Shown in pieces: positions 1-12,177 of a DNA stretch of 64,000 nucleotides (positions are counted from its first letter, which is position 1; each line of letters opens with the position of its first letter). The notes beneath the pieces are model-generated. The model was not told the origin of the DNA and made no database searches. It saw only the letters and a list, made by a program, of their open reading frames with translations. This DNA comes from Xestospongia bergquistia (lineage: Eukaryota; Porifera; Demospongiae; Haplosclerida; Petrosiidae). Where the stretch lies: contig OZ014418.1 of assembly GCA_963965975.1 (NCBI GenBank), forward strand, positions 7,543,275-7,607,274. The letters run 5' to 3'. The translations under genes were made by a program, and so were the position numbers.

Positions 1-2846
1 ATCATCCCAACCAGAAGAAATAGGTGGTTCACTTGTTTTTTGTTTATGCTTATCTAAGTCCTATAAGCAATATTAATATGTTAATTAAAGGGGTTACCTC
101 CCAACTGTCATTATTTTCATCAATAGCTTTCTCAGTAGTAGAGGGTGTGGTCTCTTTTTGTACAGGCATGGATACTAAAAGTATATATTATATCAAATTG
201 TTTTAAAACCAGTTTAAGAAACCTGTTTTTTCTTCTTTTGGTTTACTAGACACATATTTACTGAGAGAACTAACAGCCCATCCAGCCCAACCAGCTGTTG
301 TCCCTAGTAATTAAACGTAATTAAATGGGTGTGGTCAATACCCCACTATACCTGTACTAGCTTCATTATTTTCAACAGCTGGTGCTATCATTGTCTCTGA
401 ATTCTTTTCCAATTTTTCTAAGAACAACTTAATAACTTGAAAAGCCTATGACATCATTATGATGTAATGTACATGTACTACATGACATAACCTACATGTA
501 CTCGGACAGTCTTCTCATTATCAATAGTCATGTGACATAATGTAGGCAATATCCTAGTAGCTATATCTGATGGTGAATAATCAGATATAGTAGCAGCTAA
601 AGCACCAATTCCAGCATTACGAGCAGGGGCAAAGGGGTCTTTAAGAGATCTAGTAAATGCTGACACTAGCACTTTTTGACGTGTCTATATAATGTAAGTA
701 TTACATATAATTGATATCTATTAGATTACCTTGGGATTGAGATGACTGGCTATTTTACCCAGACATATTGTAGTGTTAGTACGAATACCAGGCTAATAAT
801 GAATGGAACAATATAAAACTGGTCAGACTGGATTTACCTGTTCATCTAGTTGGCATTTAGCAAAATATTTCAGTAACTGATTATTAAGGTTAGCATCACT
901 AAGTTTTGGTGCCAATAATAGTGCAGACTAGAGAGTATATAATATTAGTATATTATTAGTGTACTATTAGTATATTATTAGTATAATATTAGTATATTAT
1001 TAGTATATTATAAGTATATTATAAGTATATACTTTAATAGTCTGTTCTCTCATTGTTGGTACAGTGTCAGTAAAACCAGTTACTAGTTGTGGAAATAACT
1101 GATCATTAATAACTGATGGTTGTAATTGATCAATAAATTGATCCAACTAATGGAGAATATAAAAACATATAATTAATGTAATTACATGTACAATAATTAC
1201 AAGTACCTGTTGTAAGAGGTTAAGTCTTGTAGCACGATCATTAGATCCAAATGATCGTACAATACAGGGGACTACTTTTCTTTGGTACTCATCTTCATCA
1301 AGTAACTTGCCAACTTTTAATAATGGAGCTAATACTGATGGACCAGCTCCTCCAAATTCAAAGTCATTTAATAAATGTGGCAATACTTTATAGTGTGCAA
1401 AATTATCAGGAAATAAATCTAATGATTTGTTTAGTTCAATAAAAAATTTGTTCTTCTGAGAAGACTCCATTAACTAGAAAAGTAATGACAGAATTGTTAC
1501 TATTAATAGTAACATAAATATATTTAGTGTTGCTAATAATAGTAACATGCATTGTACTAGTGTAACTATAGTAACTAGTTATTAATAGTACCTGTAGTTC
1601 TTCAATTTTGAGGTTCAAAGAAATAAAAGGATTTGAGAAGTATCCTCCATGTTCTCTGAGAGAGATAAGAAGTGATGTAGGGTTTGGTCTAGAGAGTGGA
1701 TTACTACTAACTAGTTCACAATAGCTAGATATTAATTGGCGAGGAATCTATAATACATGTGATATATGTAATATCTCAATGTAATATAATATTACTTTTG
1801 ATGTGTCCTTTAAATTAGAACTCTGTGTTAATGTTCCATTAAATATTTCCCATATCAGACAACCAAGACCCCACATATCACGAGACCTACAACAAGTTAT
1901 CATTAGTAGTAATTAGAGTTAATTAGTGGTAATTAGAGTAGGAGCATATACCATTTTTCAGTTCTTCTTGATGATGATTTAAGTAATTCTGGTGGATCAT
2001 ATTTACGAAGTGATTCTAATGATTTTACTGGTACATTGGTGTCTGAATATGAATACATGAATTCAACTCCTGATAACTTCCATTCACCTAATAACTATCA
2101 GTCATGTGATAATCATATGATGGTCATGTGATACCTGCTTTATCCACATATAAAGACGACATGCAGATATTGTTATGTACTAAATTGCAGTCATTATTAA
2201 GGAAACCAAGAGTTTTCTAAAGAACATTAATTAGTTCATTAATGATAGGGGCAGTACTCCTTACTATTAACTGATAGAGTCCCCATGATATAAGATGCTG
2301 AGTGGATGAATCTGAAGATTCCAAATGTAATTGAAGGGGTGTGGCTTCTTCTGTTATCATATAAATACAGTCAGGTAGCTAATGAGTACATTATGATAGG
2401 GACAGATCAATTTGTGTACATGTACCTCAACTCCATCAATATATTTGAGAATATTAGGATGACGTAATGTTTTAAGTCTTAAATGAGCTGCTCTAGCTTG
2501 TTTGATCTAATAAAAGTATATATTATGTAATTATAAAATTATTAATATAGGGTTACCTCATTATCTGATTTATTAGCAAAATTAAAAACAAATACTAACA
2601 CTGGATCATTGTTTGGCTAAAATAAACAAACATTGTAATAAATACAATGAGATGATAAGATCTATAATTCATTACATATACTAGGACATAATGAAGGGTA
2701 CATTGTTAATAAATTACAATTATATTGGACAATACTCTTACTCTTTTATTTCCATTGTGAACAGACCATATTGATTTATTTATTAAACATGTCACTTGAT
2801 CACCAACTTCTACTGGTAGTTGGTCTTTACCTTGATATTGTCCCAT
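1..2846 (-). CDS. SCYL1: SCYL1-type N-terminal kinase-like protein, 3' end outside window
   Basis: SCYL1 is a pseudokinase scaffold acting in Golgi-ER (COPI) traffic. The start is ATG at 2846 ([11 protein letters not shown]). The first exons read [31 protein letters not shown] and [16 protein letters not shown], which follow the N-terminal kinase-like domain of the family. The catalytic HRD is replaced by VHNN (about 2175) and DFG by EWKLSG (about 2075), as expected for a pseudokinase. HEAT-repeat exons follow: [20 protein letters not shown] at 1300-1400 and [20 protein letters not shown] at 600-665. A GWAGWAV motif lies near 280. The last residues visible read GWDD, so the acidic Trp-rich C-terminus lies off the left edge. 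About a dozen introns, mostly under 80 bp. The start is only 108 bp from the divergent gene A1. Confidence 0.9.
941..1034. repeat. TTAGTATAT-type AT-rich repeat in a SCYL1 intron
   Basis: Short near-repeats of ATTAGTATATT fill most of one SCYL1 intron. This looks like low-complexity expansion; no function is suggested. Confidence 0.6.
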
Positions 2847-2954
2847 TGTTTATTCTAGATAATGCCCACCTAACTCCTCCTTACCCCACCCTCTCTCCTC
2901 CCTGTCACATGATTATCAGGGCGTGGCCTTTCCTGTTTTCTCAAAGAGTCGAAA

Positions 2955-4020
2955 ATGTCTTCGCCAAAAGACGGAAAATCTTCAAAGCAACTTGAAAAGG
3001 CTGTTTATGATGAAATTTTGAAAGGACAGATATCACAATTAAGACTACAAGTATGTAATATATTATATGATATAATAAAAGTTATCATTATCTTTACAGG
3101 ATATTCAAGATATCAAACAAGTCAATTTAATTAGACAAGATGAGTTGATGGAACAAAACGAATCAGTGAAAGTGATCAGAAAGACTTGGCATTCTTCAGT
3201 AGAGATGTGTAAACAATATAATTTACCATCTACTACTAGAGAACTGCTGCTCTCTAAGAGCCAGTCATGTTCTGGTAAAGTAACCAAACAGACAAATGTT
3301 AAAGTTGATAAAATGATGTTGTGTGACACATTAGCTGGCTGGGATGAAGGTGATGAGAATAAAAAAGCGGAAACAATGTCATTACAACAACTCTCTTTAC
3401 TATCCAAGCATAAGGAATTAGTGAACTACAATACTATTATGACACAACTCCAAATACCACCTTGTGAATATAAAGAAAGTACTAATGAAGAAAATCCCGA
3501 GGGATCATTTGATAAAGTGTTCTCCCAGTATATGGAAGGCCTGATGAGTCAAGAAACCAATGCTATTGATGATAAAGATGATGATATTTCAAAGACGTCA
3601 CTTATCATTACTGAGAGCAGATACAATCTTTTTGATAATGATACTGTTAGTATTGAGTCACGACTGAATGATACTCATTATAACAAGCAAAATGAGATAT
3701 TGGATCAGATCAGAGTTGCTATTGCTTGTAACACTGATTTTGAGAGCAGGCCATGTGTCTCTATAGTACCTGCATTATCACTTAAGCATGATGATGTCCT
3801 GTTATTAGATGGAATGAAGTTGAATAGATATCTATTCTTTTCGAAATGCTTAAAGACTTTGTCACTATTACATCCTTTACAAGATGATGATGGCTGTACT
3901 ACTGATACAAAACAAAGAACAAAACTTAGTAAATTTACAAGAGAAGTTAGAGCTAAAATGAGGAAAAGAGCAGAAGAAAAAAGACTAGAACTTTGTGATT
4001 CCTCGGATGACAATATGTGA
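2955..4020 (+). CDS. Array gene A1: unrecognised 338-aa protein
   Basis: Two exons, 2955-3050 and 3100-4020, joined in phase 0 across a 49-bp GT-AG intron. ATG 2955 (MSSPKDGKSSKQLEK) is the first start after a CT-rich stretch with little AT. The N-terminal half is predicted helical (DEILKGQISQLRLQ, KQVNLIRQDELMEQNESVKV). A LAGWDEGDE motif lies near residue 120. The C-terminal 150 residues contain DDKDDDISKTSLI and end in a basic-acidic tail (TREVRAKMRKRAEEKR, then DSSDDNM). That same tail is also fused to the TPR region of A2, and a decayed copy lies at 15190-15560. I do not recognise the family. The tail could be a nuclear or docking module, which is a guess. Confidence 0.7.
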
Positions 4021-4161
4021 AACGTGTGTGGTGTTCTTGCTGTATATATATATGTTATAATTAATTTATTAGTAGTAAAATATAATAACGTGGTGTCATC
4101 ACAAATGAAGTAAAAATCCCAGACCCGGGCGTGGGGTTTGGCGCAGTTGGCAATTGTCGAA

Positions 4162-6688
4162 ATGGATGAGTCTCATTCAAAAACTAATTGTGAAAGTGAC
4201 GATTCAATCAATAGTTTTTTGTACTTTTCATATCAAACAATTATTTGTCCTCAAGAGAGAGACATAAAGTCGTTTGTTTCTCCTGTAGTTGAAGTCGCTG
4301 ATAGAAATGATCGCGACTGGAAGCCGTTTTCTGATAAAGTAAATAAACAGTTGTTGAAATTTTTAATATATATAATTATAATCCATAAACATCTTTGTGG
4401 CAAAAATTATTAATTTTGTTTTTGGTAGATGTTAACTGATCATATGACAGAAATTCAAGATCCTTCAGATGATACAAGAAATGATGAACATGGAGGCACA
4501 TATATATTAAATGATGGTGTTCACACAGAAAAAGTTACAGATAAACAAATACAGTTATCTGGATCTGTGAGTGAATAAAATTTAATTTAAATTTATTTGG
4601 TGATTTGTATTATAGAAATCAAAAGATGATAAGTTGACTATTCTGTTTACTACTCATGATCATTTCCAAAAGAGTAAATCAATTGAAGTGGTAGCTATAG
4701 ACAAAGTACAGAATTTGAAAATAGCTAATTTAGCTACTGATATTTTTAAACCTACATCAGATTATAACTTGGAAAGCTGTGAACAAATAATTGATCAAAA
4801 AATTGAGGGCAAGGATGACTTGTGCTGTGACACTTCATTAAGATCAGAAAACTCAATAGAGCAAAACAAGCAAAGTACAAGTCAGTCACATCAACAAAGT
4901 GAAACTACCTGTTATTTGATGACGGAGAATATGCTATCTGCTCATGAGCCTTCAGCTGAACAATGCATCAATCAAGCTATACAGGGAGCATTATCTCAGT
5001 TTCAGCAACTGTATGAAGCAATGTATTTCTCTGAAATGGAGAGCATGTTATTAAGTTGTTTCCAATTGTCCAAATTACCACAAGAAATTGCTCTGATATC
5101 ATTTGGAATTGGTCTTGCATGTTATGAGCAGAAAAAGTATGAAGATGCCACTCAACATTTACGAGAGAGTGAAGGAAAATTACAAGAGTATTATCATCTT
5201 GATCCTGACCCCACCCACCTTAATGACATATCTTATTGTAGAGTATATATGGGAGAAGTAGAAAGTGCTCAGAGTCATTATTCTGCTGCTGTCGAACATT
5301 TCCTTATAGCAATGAAGACACACCAAATACAACCTTCAGTTTTTCAACAAAGTTTTCAGTTACCAGAACTCTCATTATGTGCTAAAACATCAAAACTTGC
5401 TTTAGCTCTTTGCTGTGTTAACCAAGTAGTAGATTCTGAGAGATACTACAGGAAAGCTTTAGTATGTAATGATGCCACACCTTCTGATATTATATCTGTT
5501 AAAACTAGTCTTGGTAACTTGTTACACAGTGTAGGAGATCATGAGAGAGCTGTTGAAGAATATGTTGCTGCTATTAAGAAAGCTGAAATAGAAGATGATG
5601 CTCTCTCTCAAGCTTGGACTCATGGTAACCTTGGTAACACATATCTCAGCCTTGGTAAGTATGAACGAGGTCTTTATCATCTCCAGAAATCACTTGAGCT
5701 TACAATAATTTATGAACCTACTCCATCAGCCATTAGTCGAGCCCTTAACAATCTAGGTACAGCCTATCAAGCTCTGTCTAAGTTAGATGAAGCTGAAAGC
5801 TATTATGATGAAGCTTTATCTCAAGCCATATTTGGTAATGATCTGATTGGTCAAGCTCGGGCCTACGGTAATATTGGTAACCTGTACATGTTAGAGAAGA
5901 ATCAAGAGAAAGCTATACCACATTATAGTGAAGTCTTGAGACTTAGTAAAGATCGTTCAACAGTTTATGTTGCTTATCATAATCGAGGTTGTGCATTCTT
6001 TGATCTTGCAGAAAAGAGAAAGAGAGAGCAACTTATTAATCGTCCAAGAAGAGAATATGAGTACATAGCATGGGGTCCTAATACTAATGACCTTGAATGT
6101 AAGCATTATCAAGATGAGTTAGAAGATAATATTGTCCAATTATACAAGCAGGGTCTCTCTGATTTCAAAAAGGTCATTAAAAATTATGATCAAATATCTT
6201 GTGATTATAATGAAAGGCCTCCTGAGCCAGAACAATTTGATAATGTGTTTGGTATTGATGATAAAGATGATGATATTTCAAAGACATCACTGATCTTTAC
6301 TGAGAGCAAATACAATCTATTTGATAATGATACTGTTAGTATTGAGTCACTACTGAATGATACTCATTATAATAGACAAAAGAAGGTACTGGATCAGATC
6401 AAAGTAACTGTATCTTGTAATGACTGTAAGACTGACAGACATGGTGTTTATAAGTTACCATCAGTGAAAGTGGAGAGTGTTCCAGTTTTAATAGGTCAGG
6501 CTAAATTGGTATTTGGGAAAAGTTTTAAAACCACTTTGTCACTAGTACATACACCTGATGATATATGTAGTGACATTAAACAACGAACAAAGCTCAGTAC
6601 AAGAACAAGAGAAGTTAGAGCTAGAGCGAGGAGAAGAGCAGAAGAAAAAAGAAAAGAACTTCGTGACTCATCAGATGAAGATACGTAA
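4162..6688 (+). CDS. Array gene A2: TPR protein lacking CHAT, with A1-type tail
   Basis: Exons 4162-4338, 4429-4566 and 4616-6688 join in phase 0 to about 795 aa. The start is ATG 4162 (MDESHSKTNCES). After a variable N-terminus, residues about 230-630 form six to seven TPR-like repeats, with signatures such as THGNLGNTYLSLGKYERGL, ALNNLGTAYQALSKLDEA and AYGNIGNLYMLEKNQEKA. These are nearly identical to the TPRs of A3 and A5. In A3 and A5 the next segment (HESTFANINSSAKGLNLF) leads into the CHAT domain. Here the frame leaves at KKVIKNYD and continues after a short link into the DDKDDDISKTSL to DSSDEDT tail of A1. The protein is therefore TPR plus A1 tail with no protease. It could act as a regulator or decoy of the TPR-CHAT proteins (inference). 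Confidence 0.8.
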
Positions 6689-6783
6689 TTTAATTTAATT
6701 TAATTTAATTAGTTTGTCATAATTGCAAATGCTGACTTTGCACTGCTTGGGTGGGGTATGACTATGAATAGTCCAGATCTACG

Positions 6784-9700
6784 ATGGAGAAGAACGAGCT
6801 GTTGTTTAAGTTTATAGTTATACTTGATGACCTTGACTCAAAATTAAAAGAAGATTCATCAATTGTTTTATTATCACTGAAGGTTATATCTGAATTCTTT
6901 GATGAAATTGTCCAATTAAAGCCCAAAGATTCGGCTATTGATGAATTACCATTTGCTCCTATTGAAAAACGTATTGGTCATTTTCTGAAGCTGTTTTCTG
7001 ATGTTTTTGATAATATTGCCTTCATTTTACCTAGAGAATTAAAATATGAAATTTATCAATTGGCTGGTGAAACTCACTCTTTCAAACTGTTTTCTTCATA
7101 TGATTTGAAATTCCTTTCTCAAATAACATCAAAAGTTTCAAAGTGTACAATTAATAATGAACCTGCTGAAAACATTGTATCTAAAGTGGCAGCAATTATG
7201 GCATGCAGAAATATTTTAATGCAAAAAAAAAGATTCCAATCTATGATATTGGTAAGAATATTTATACTTTATTAATTTGGCACACTGACTATTTGTCAAG
7301 CAGGAAGTCCATACTTTGTTTACATATAGTTATTGTTAAGGGGGTGGGAGAGTCAGTGGAACTGCCTTAATTTATGGTGAATACATGACCGTAATGAGAC
7401 TATTGATACTGATTGATGGTGGGCAATATTATGAATCAACATTGACACTATATAATTTGCCTTTGCAATTGAATTGATAGTATGGTTTTAATACTTAAAA
7501 TAACTGGATATAAATTACATGTTATCCATTGATGTTAACTATGTTTACTTAGCTCTTTTAAAAACATTGAGTTTATAAATATTCTTTGAAAATGTATATG
7601 AAAATTATGATTGAGAAGCCATGTGATATTTGAGAAAAGACACAAAATAGTATCATCATTATAGTAGTACTTACAAGAAGTAATCGAGAATTCTAAATTA
7701 ATTCCTGATGATTAACAATAATAATGTAGATGGCTTTAAAGCACTAGCAATGTTTTTATATCCTTCATGAAATACTTTTGCATTTTAGGATAACATGCTG
7801 ACTGAATTACAGTCAATGATGACCCGTTCCAATGAACATACAAGTTCAATAATAGATGAAAATCAGCCAATTGCTCGGAGTTCTCCTAATTTATTTAGAA
7901 GTGCATCAAACAGAACTTCTTATAGACAAAACAACACACAATCACATCCTCGAACATCTGTTACTGAAGGCAACTCAGGCTCTGTCGCTGACACTTCGTT
8001 AAGTTCAGAAGAAGTGAAAAGACCTAAGCAAGGAAAACAATCTTCAAGTCCGTGTAAGAAGGTAAATGATGCAGAAGTTTTTACAGAAGGAGATAATAAA
8101 ACAAAAGTCAACAAAAACAAGTTAAGTCATAATATTGCTGCTTCTAATGAATGGATGTGTGAGTCTGTACTTAAGGATAATTCTAAAATTGAAGAAATTG
8201 GTGAACATAAATGTATTCAGGATATATTGTATCAGGTACAGGAACTATATGAAGCTATGTATTTCTCTGAAATGGAAAATATGTTATCTGAGTATCGTCA
8301 ATTATGTCAATCACCACGAGAAATTGCTCTGGTATCATTTGGAATTGGTCTTGTATGTTATGAGCAGAAAAAGTATGAAGATGCCACTCAACATTTACAA
8401 GAGAGTGAAGGAAAGTTACAAGAGTATTATCATCTTGATCCTAACCCCACCCACCTTAATGACATATCTTATTGTAGAGTATATATGGGAGAAGTAGAAA
8501 GTGCTCAGAGTCATTATTCTGCTGCTGTTGGTCATTTTCCTGTAGCAATGAAGACACATCAATCACGAAACCCAGTTCTTCAGTTACCAGAACTCTCATT
8601 ATCTGCTAAAACATCAAAACTTGCTTTAGCTCTTCGTTGTGATAACCAAGTAGTAGATTCTGAGAGATACTACAGAAAAGCTTTATTATGTAATGATGCC
8701 ACACCTTCTGATATTATATCTGCTAAAACTAGTCTTGGTAACTTGTTACACAGTGTAGGAGATCATGAGAGAGCTGTTGAAGAATATGTTGCTGCTATTG
8801 AGAAAGCTGAAGTTGAAAATGATTTTCTCTCTCAAGCCTGGACTCATGGTAACCTTGGTAACACATATCTCAGTCTTGGTAAATATGAGCGAGGTCTTCA
8901 TCATCTCCAGAAATCTCTTGACCTTACAACAATTCATGAACCTACTCCATCAGCCATTTGTCGAGCCCTTAACAATCTTGGTAAAGCCTATCAAGCTTTA
9001 TCTAAGTTAGATGAAGCTAAAAGCTATTATGATGAAGCTTTATCTCAAGCCATATTTGGTAATGATCTGATTGGTCAAGCTCGGGCCTATGGTAATATTG
9101 GTAATCTGTATATGTTACAGAAGAATCAGGAGAGAGCTATACCACATTATAGTGAAGTATTGAGACTTAGTAAAGATCGTTCAACAGTTTATGTTGCTTA
9201 TCATAATCGAGGTTGTGCATTCTTTGATCTTGCAGAAAAGAGAAAAAAAGAGCAATTTAATAATTGTCCAAGGAGAGAATATCAGTACATTGCTTGGGGT
9301 CCTAATACTAGTGACCTTGAATCTAAGCATTATCAAGATGAGTTAGAAGATAATATTGTCCAATTATACAAGCAGGGTCTTTCTGATTTAAAAAAGGTTA
9401 TCAAAAATCACGAGAGTACATTTGCTAATATCAATTCATCTGCAAAAGGTCTCAATTTATTTGTATGTTTCTTTGAAGCTAATGCTAAAACCTTTTTACG
9501 AGCTCAAGACTGTGCTTTTAATCTAAATGACCATCATCTTGCACTACTATTTGCTGAGCAATGTCGTTCTCGCACACTTGGGGAACTACTCTTGGAACGA
9601 AAGAAGCACCATCTTAAAGTTCCATTTCGAGCTCCACTTACTCTTGATCAAGTGGTATCAATTTTACGTCTTCAAGATCCTTTTGTTCCTGTGGTAATGT

Positions 9701-12177
9701 TATCGTACACGGGAACCCGTCTCCTAGTCTGGGTCTTGGTCTTTGATGGTGAGGAAGTATCAATGAATATGATTGAGCAGGAGCGAAATGATGATCTATT
9801 TGAGGGTAAGTCCCTAAATATGTATCTTTGTTATAGTATTAATGAACTGTTAACTGGTGATTTGGAACTTTATGGTAAGGAAAAGAAAGCTTCCAATAAC
9901 ATTAAGGAAGACAAACCATCTATGTCTCTTGAGTTAAGTGATAGTGAAGATGAGGCAAAAGAAAGGAAAGATGTTGACAAAGGCTCTCTAAATACATCAC
10001 CTGTTACTTCTCACTCCAAAGAAGATATTATAACACCATTGTATAAAATGGTTACTGAACCTGTACAGGCTATTATTAAAGGGATGACTCCAGATGGCCA
10101 ATGTCCTCCAAAAAAGATCATTCTTATTCCTGATAGCAGTACAAAAATGATACCATTTCCAGCTCTCAGTGATCGTGACAGTGAAATATATTTTGGAGAT
10201 ACTTATAGTCTTCAATTTGCCCCTTCATTGCTTGTACTTGGAGTGATGACCCAGACCACACCCACTGTTATTAAAATCCCTTCTGACTGTCATACCATAT
10301 GTATTGTTGGTGACCCATATACACCTCCATTTAAATTTAAAGATGAAGAATGGATATTAGGTCCATTACCTCATGCAAGAAAAGAAGCTCAAAGTGTTGG
10401 GCATTACATGAAGACCACACCCCTAATTGATGAAGAACCAACCAAGGAAATTGTTTTGTCTAGACTTCGTCAATCCAAACTCATCCATTTAGCTACACAT
10501 GGCTCAGCTAGTCATGCTTTCATTGTTCTAGCTGGTACACGCCAGTCCACTATGGTATCAACACATTTTATAGAGAATGAAAATCATATCTTACTTTATG
10601 CTTCTGATGTTGAGTCTATCCAGTTACAACCATCACTTGTTGTATTAAGTTCATGTGATTCTGGTCGTGGAGTATTTAAAGGTGATGATGTTCAAGGAAT
10701 GGCACGAGCATTTCTTTTGTCTGGAGCACAGGCAGTGCTAACATCATTGTGGAAAGTTCCTGATCAAAGTGGCTGTTATTTTATGCAATATTTCTATCGA
10801 TATATGTTAGATGGATATACCAGTAGTGAAGCATTACAAAAAGCAAGTCTTAACATTCGTGGTTGCCTAACGTTCTCACAATACATTCATTGGGGTGGTT
10901 ATCAGCTAACAGGGAAAGATGTTAAGATAGAAATTGAAGTTACACCTGAAGATAAGTCTGTATGGAGTAAACTAGGTCAAACTTGTTCTCCTTTCCCTCG
11001 TCTTGATAAACTATTGTTACTAGAGAAGAATCTTTTGTCATTTGATTCTCAATATATCCAGGTAATGTTATTTTTATATCATTTATTATTATGTTATAGT
11101 GTACACTTTTATATTGTAGGTGATCAATGGTGCTGGTGGTGCAGATATATCTGAATCTGTCATTGATTTTATTGCTAAACATCATAGTTGCTTCAACTCT
11201 ATATTTTGGATAAATGCTAGCCATCCTCTTAATATTACTACTACTGTTAAGGATGTGATGGAGGTAAGAATTTGTAACACAAAGCTCTATTAGGTATATT
11301 CATAGTGCAAGCTCAGTTGACTTAATTGTTATTATTGACATACTTGTCCATAGTGTAGAGTATATTTATGTGATGCTTAGCTAAGCAAGACATGATTTTT
11401 TAATATAAAAATGTGTTGGTTGTACAGTAATGTCAGCATATGATGTTTTGTTGTTTGCAGGTCCTATCAGAACTGGCTTTAGTCATTGTAGATGATGTCA
11501 CAGTGGATTATCTGCCACATCTTAAGCCTCTCTGTCAACATTATGATGTTAAAGTGATTTTACTGACACATTCTCCTACTGACAATATGAGTACACAAAT
11601 TGATGCAGTATTACATAGAGGTACATCTTCAATAATATCAGTATCATCTCTTACTGACCTACAAGTGACACAGAGATTAGTGTATACTTTAGTTAGTCAG
11701 TTTAACCTCACTCCAAATAAATCTGATCAACAAGTTATTTCTGACCTCTCATCATTATGTTGTGGTTCTCCTGTAATATTACGTCTAATGGAGTCCTTAG
11801 TGACACACTGTATGAGAAAGGAGAATGATAGCTTAACAATGTGCCTTAACCTAATAGAAGAGAAGATGAATGGAGTGTTAATATCTCAGGTTGATGTAGA
11901 TCAGATTCAAGATAATGTTGATCATCTTAACATTCGACCTTCATTAGTAATCTCCAGTATATTGGGTTGTCTGATGGATATTGGGAAAATAACAACAGCT
12001 GGTCGACTTTTCTTACATTGTTTATCTTCAATACGAGGAATTCCTTTACCTCTTGAGGTTATCACTGGTATAAAATGTGAAATAGAGAGCTGTTGTACTG
12101 TGACAATGTCAATAATTGAAGAGTTACAACAATCTAACTGTTTATGTACATACCCTTCTCCTGTAATGATTCTTTAA
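6784..12177 (+). CDS. Array gene A3: TPR - CHAT protease - NB-ARC-like protein
   Basis: Exons 6784-7251, 7789-11061, 11120-11263 and 11461-12177, all phase 0, give about 1533 aa. Residues 1-156 are helical and unrecognised. TPRs span about 300-700. A caspase-like CHAT peptidase spans about 770-1210, with candidate catalytic His1060 (LATHGSASH) and Cys1112 (LSSCDSGRG), followed by the family-typical ARAFLLSGAQAVLTSLWKV. An acidic Ser/Lys-rich linker interrupts CHAT at about 9880-10020. From residue 1248 comes an NB-ARC-like module: a degenerate P-loop GAGGADIS (no GKT), IFWINAS, Walker B ALVIVDDV, VILLTHS, a GSP motif (CCGSPVILRLM), and a winged-helix-like end. The frame stops at 12177 after a 13-bp deletion relative to A5. 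Alternatively a 47-bp intron (12163-12209) could join it to A4. The family resembles protease-STAND immune proteins. Confidence 0.85.
7252..7788 (+). other. First intron of A3 (537 bp)
   Basis: It begins GTAAGAAT and ends TTTTAG, joining two phase-0 exons. The sequence is AT-rich. I see no coding segment or repeat in it. It is much longer than most introns here. Confidence 0.7.

Noticed and set aside
2955-4020. A1 as a shugoshin, INCENP or other centromere protein because of its coiled start and basic C-terminus.
   Set aside because: No diagnostic motif (such as the INCENP IN-box or the shugoshin basic SGO motif) could be found. Left unassigned.
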